DNA of 64,000 bases from Sphingobacterium phlebotomi (GTDB lineage Bacteria > Bacteroidota > Bacteroidia > Sphingobacteriales > Sphingobacteriaceae), in the NCBI RefSeq assembly GCF_008180195.1, contig NZ_VTAV01000003.1, positions 248,001 to 312,000 of the forward strand, given 5' to 3'. A program made the translations under genes and the position numbers. The notes below the pieces were generated by a model. The model was given only the letters and a program-made list of their open reading frames with translations. It did no database searches and was not told where the DNA came from. Shown one piece after another: positions 63,838-64,000 of the stretch. Every line of letters begins with the position of its first letter. Position 1 is the first letter of the stretch.

Positions 63838-64000
63838 ATGAACTTGATTATATCGGGGACAAACCGCGAACGGAGTAACTCATTAAAAATTGCCAAATAT
63901 TATCAGCAGGAGTTGCAGCGGAGGGGAGAATCGTGGGAATTGCTCTCGCTGTCTGACTTACCGGAGGATATTACCGTTACGGATTTATATGGAAAGCGTA
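63838..64000 (+). CDS. NADPH-dependent FMN reductase family protein (3' end outside window)
   Basis: ATG at 63838 opens a frame that runs off the window end (54 codons seen). It begins MNLIISGTNRERSNSLKIA, the flavodoxin-like start with the phosphate-binding loop SGTNRERSNS of the NADPH-dependent FMN reductase family, followed by a helix (YYQQELQRRG) and a second strand WELLSLSDLP. It would reduce FMN or quinones with NADPH. Divergent from parA. Confidence 0.8.
   Translation, partial: MNLIISGTNRERSNSLKIAKYYQQELQRRGESWELLSLSDLPEDITVTDLYGKR

Noticed and set aside
1..64000. tRNA, rRNA, CRISPR, transposase or prophage genes
   Set aside because: Both strands were scanned by eye and none was recognised; no regularly spaced repeats were found.

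Overview
The window looks like a chromosomal segment of a Bacteroidota bacterium, most likely of the Sphingobacteriaceae (Sphingobacterium, Pedobacter or Parapedobacter-like). Pointers are a SusC/SusD polysaccharide utilisation locus with a hybrid two-component regulator, fimbrillin-type lipoproteins, TAnnTTTG-type -7 promoter boxes with few Shine-Dalgarno sequences, an exbB-exbD-exbD-tonB operon, a 14-gene nuo operon with a short NuoG, and the parA-parB-DUF5683-dapB-lepB gene order. No tRNA, rRNA, CRISPR array, insertion sequence or phage gene was seen.

Layout. 1-6716 (+): a fimbrillin/FISUMP-like surface protein cut by the left edge, a 56-residue acidic peptide gene with no signal peptide, a second fimbrillin-like lipoprotein, a thioredoxin-fold lipoprotein (DUF5106-like), a small S24/S26-type peptidase and an ABC exporter. 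The two fimbrillin genes share a duplicated ~127-bp 3' region with hairpin and terminator. This cluster is the best candidate for an undescribed system: a small peptide or surface protein with its own protease, redox protein and exporter. 6717-19583 (-): a polysaccharide utilisation locus transcribed SusC, SusD, SusE-like, DUF4832 protein, GH88 unsaturated glucuronyl hydrolase, HTCS regulator, pointing to uptake and breakdown of a uronic-acid-containing glycan. 19584-19993 holds candidate operators.

19994-23000: metK (-), divergent from a lipid kinase and a SUI1-like factor. 23385-29520 (+): the TonB energising operon (exbB, two exbD, tonB) followed by a small membrane protein, a PstS-like lipoprotein and a TPR protein; it would power the SusC porin among others. 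29622-42450 (+): complete respiratory complex I, nuoA-nuoN. 42528-46932 (+): a DUF5686 outer-membrane protein, an enoyl-CoA hydratase and an AI-2E family permease. 46961-48130 (-): an FMN-dependent alpha-hydroxy-acid dehydrogenase. 48218-50767 (+): promoter, SAM-I riboswitch and metE.

50911-57246 (+): a small membrane protein, then an RND efflux system whose inner-membrane pump and outer-membrane TolC-like channel are one 1525-codon reading frame with a possible internal start. 57253-63616: cdaA (-), pdxJ (+), then lepB, dapB, a DUF5683 protein, parB and parA (all -). The start of a flavodoxin-like NADPH-dependent FMN reductase gene (+) is cut by the right edge. All calls rest on reading motifs and context; no database search was run.
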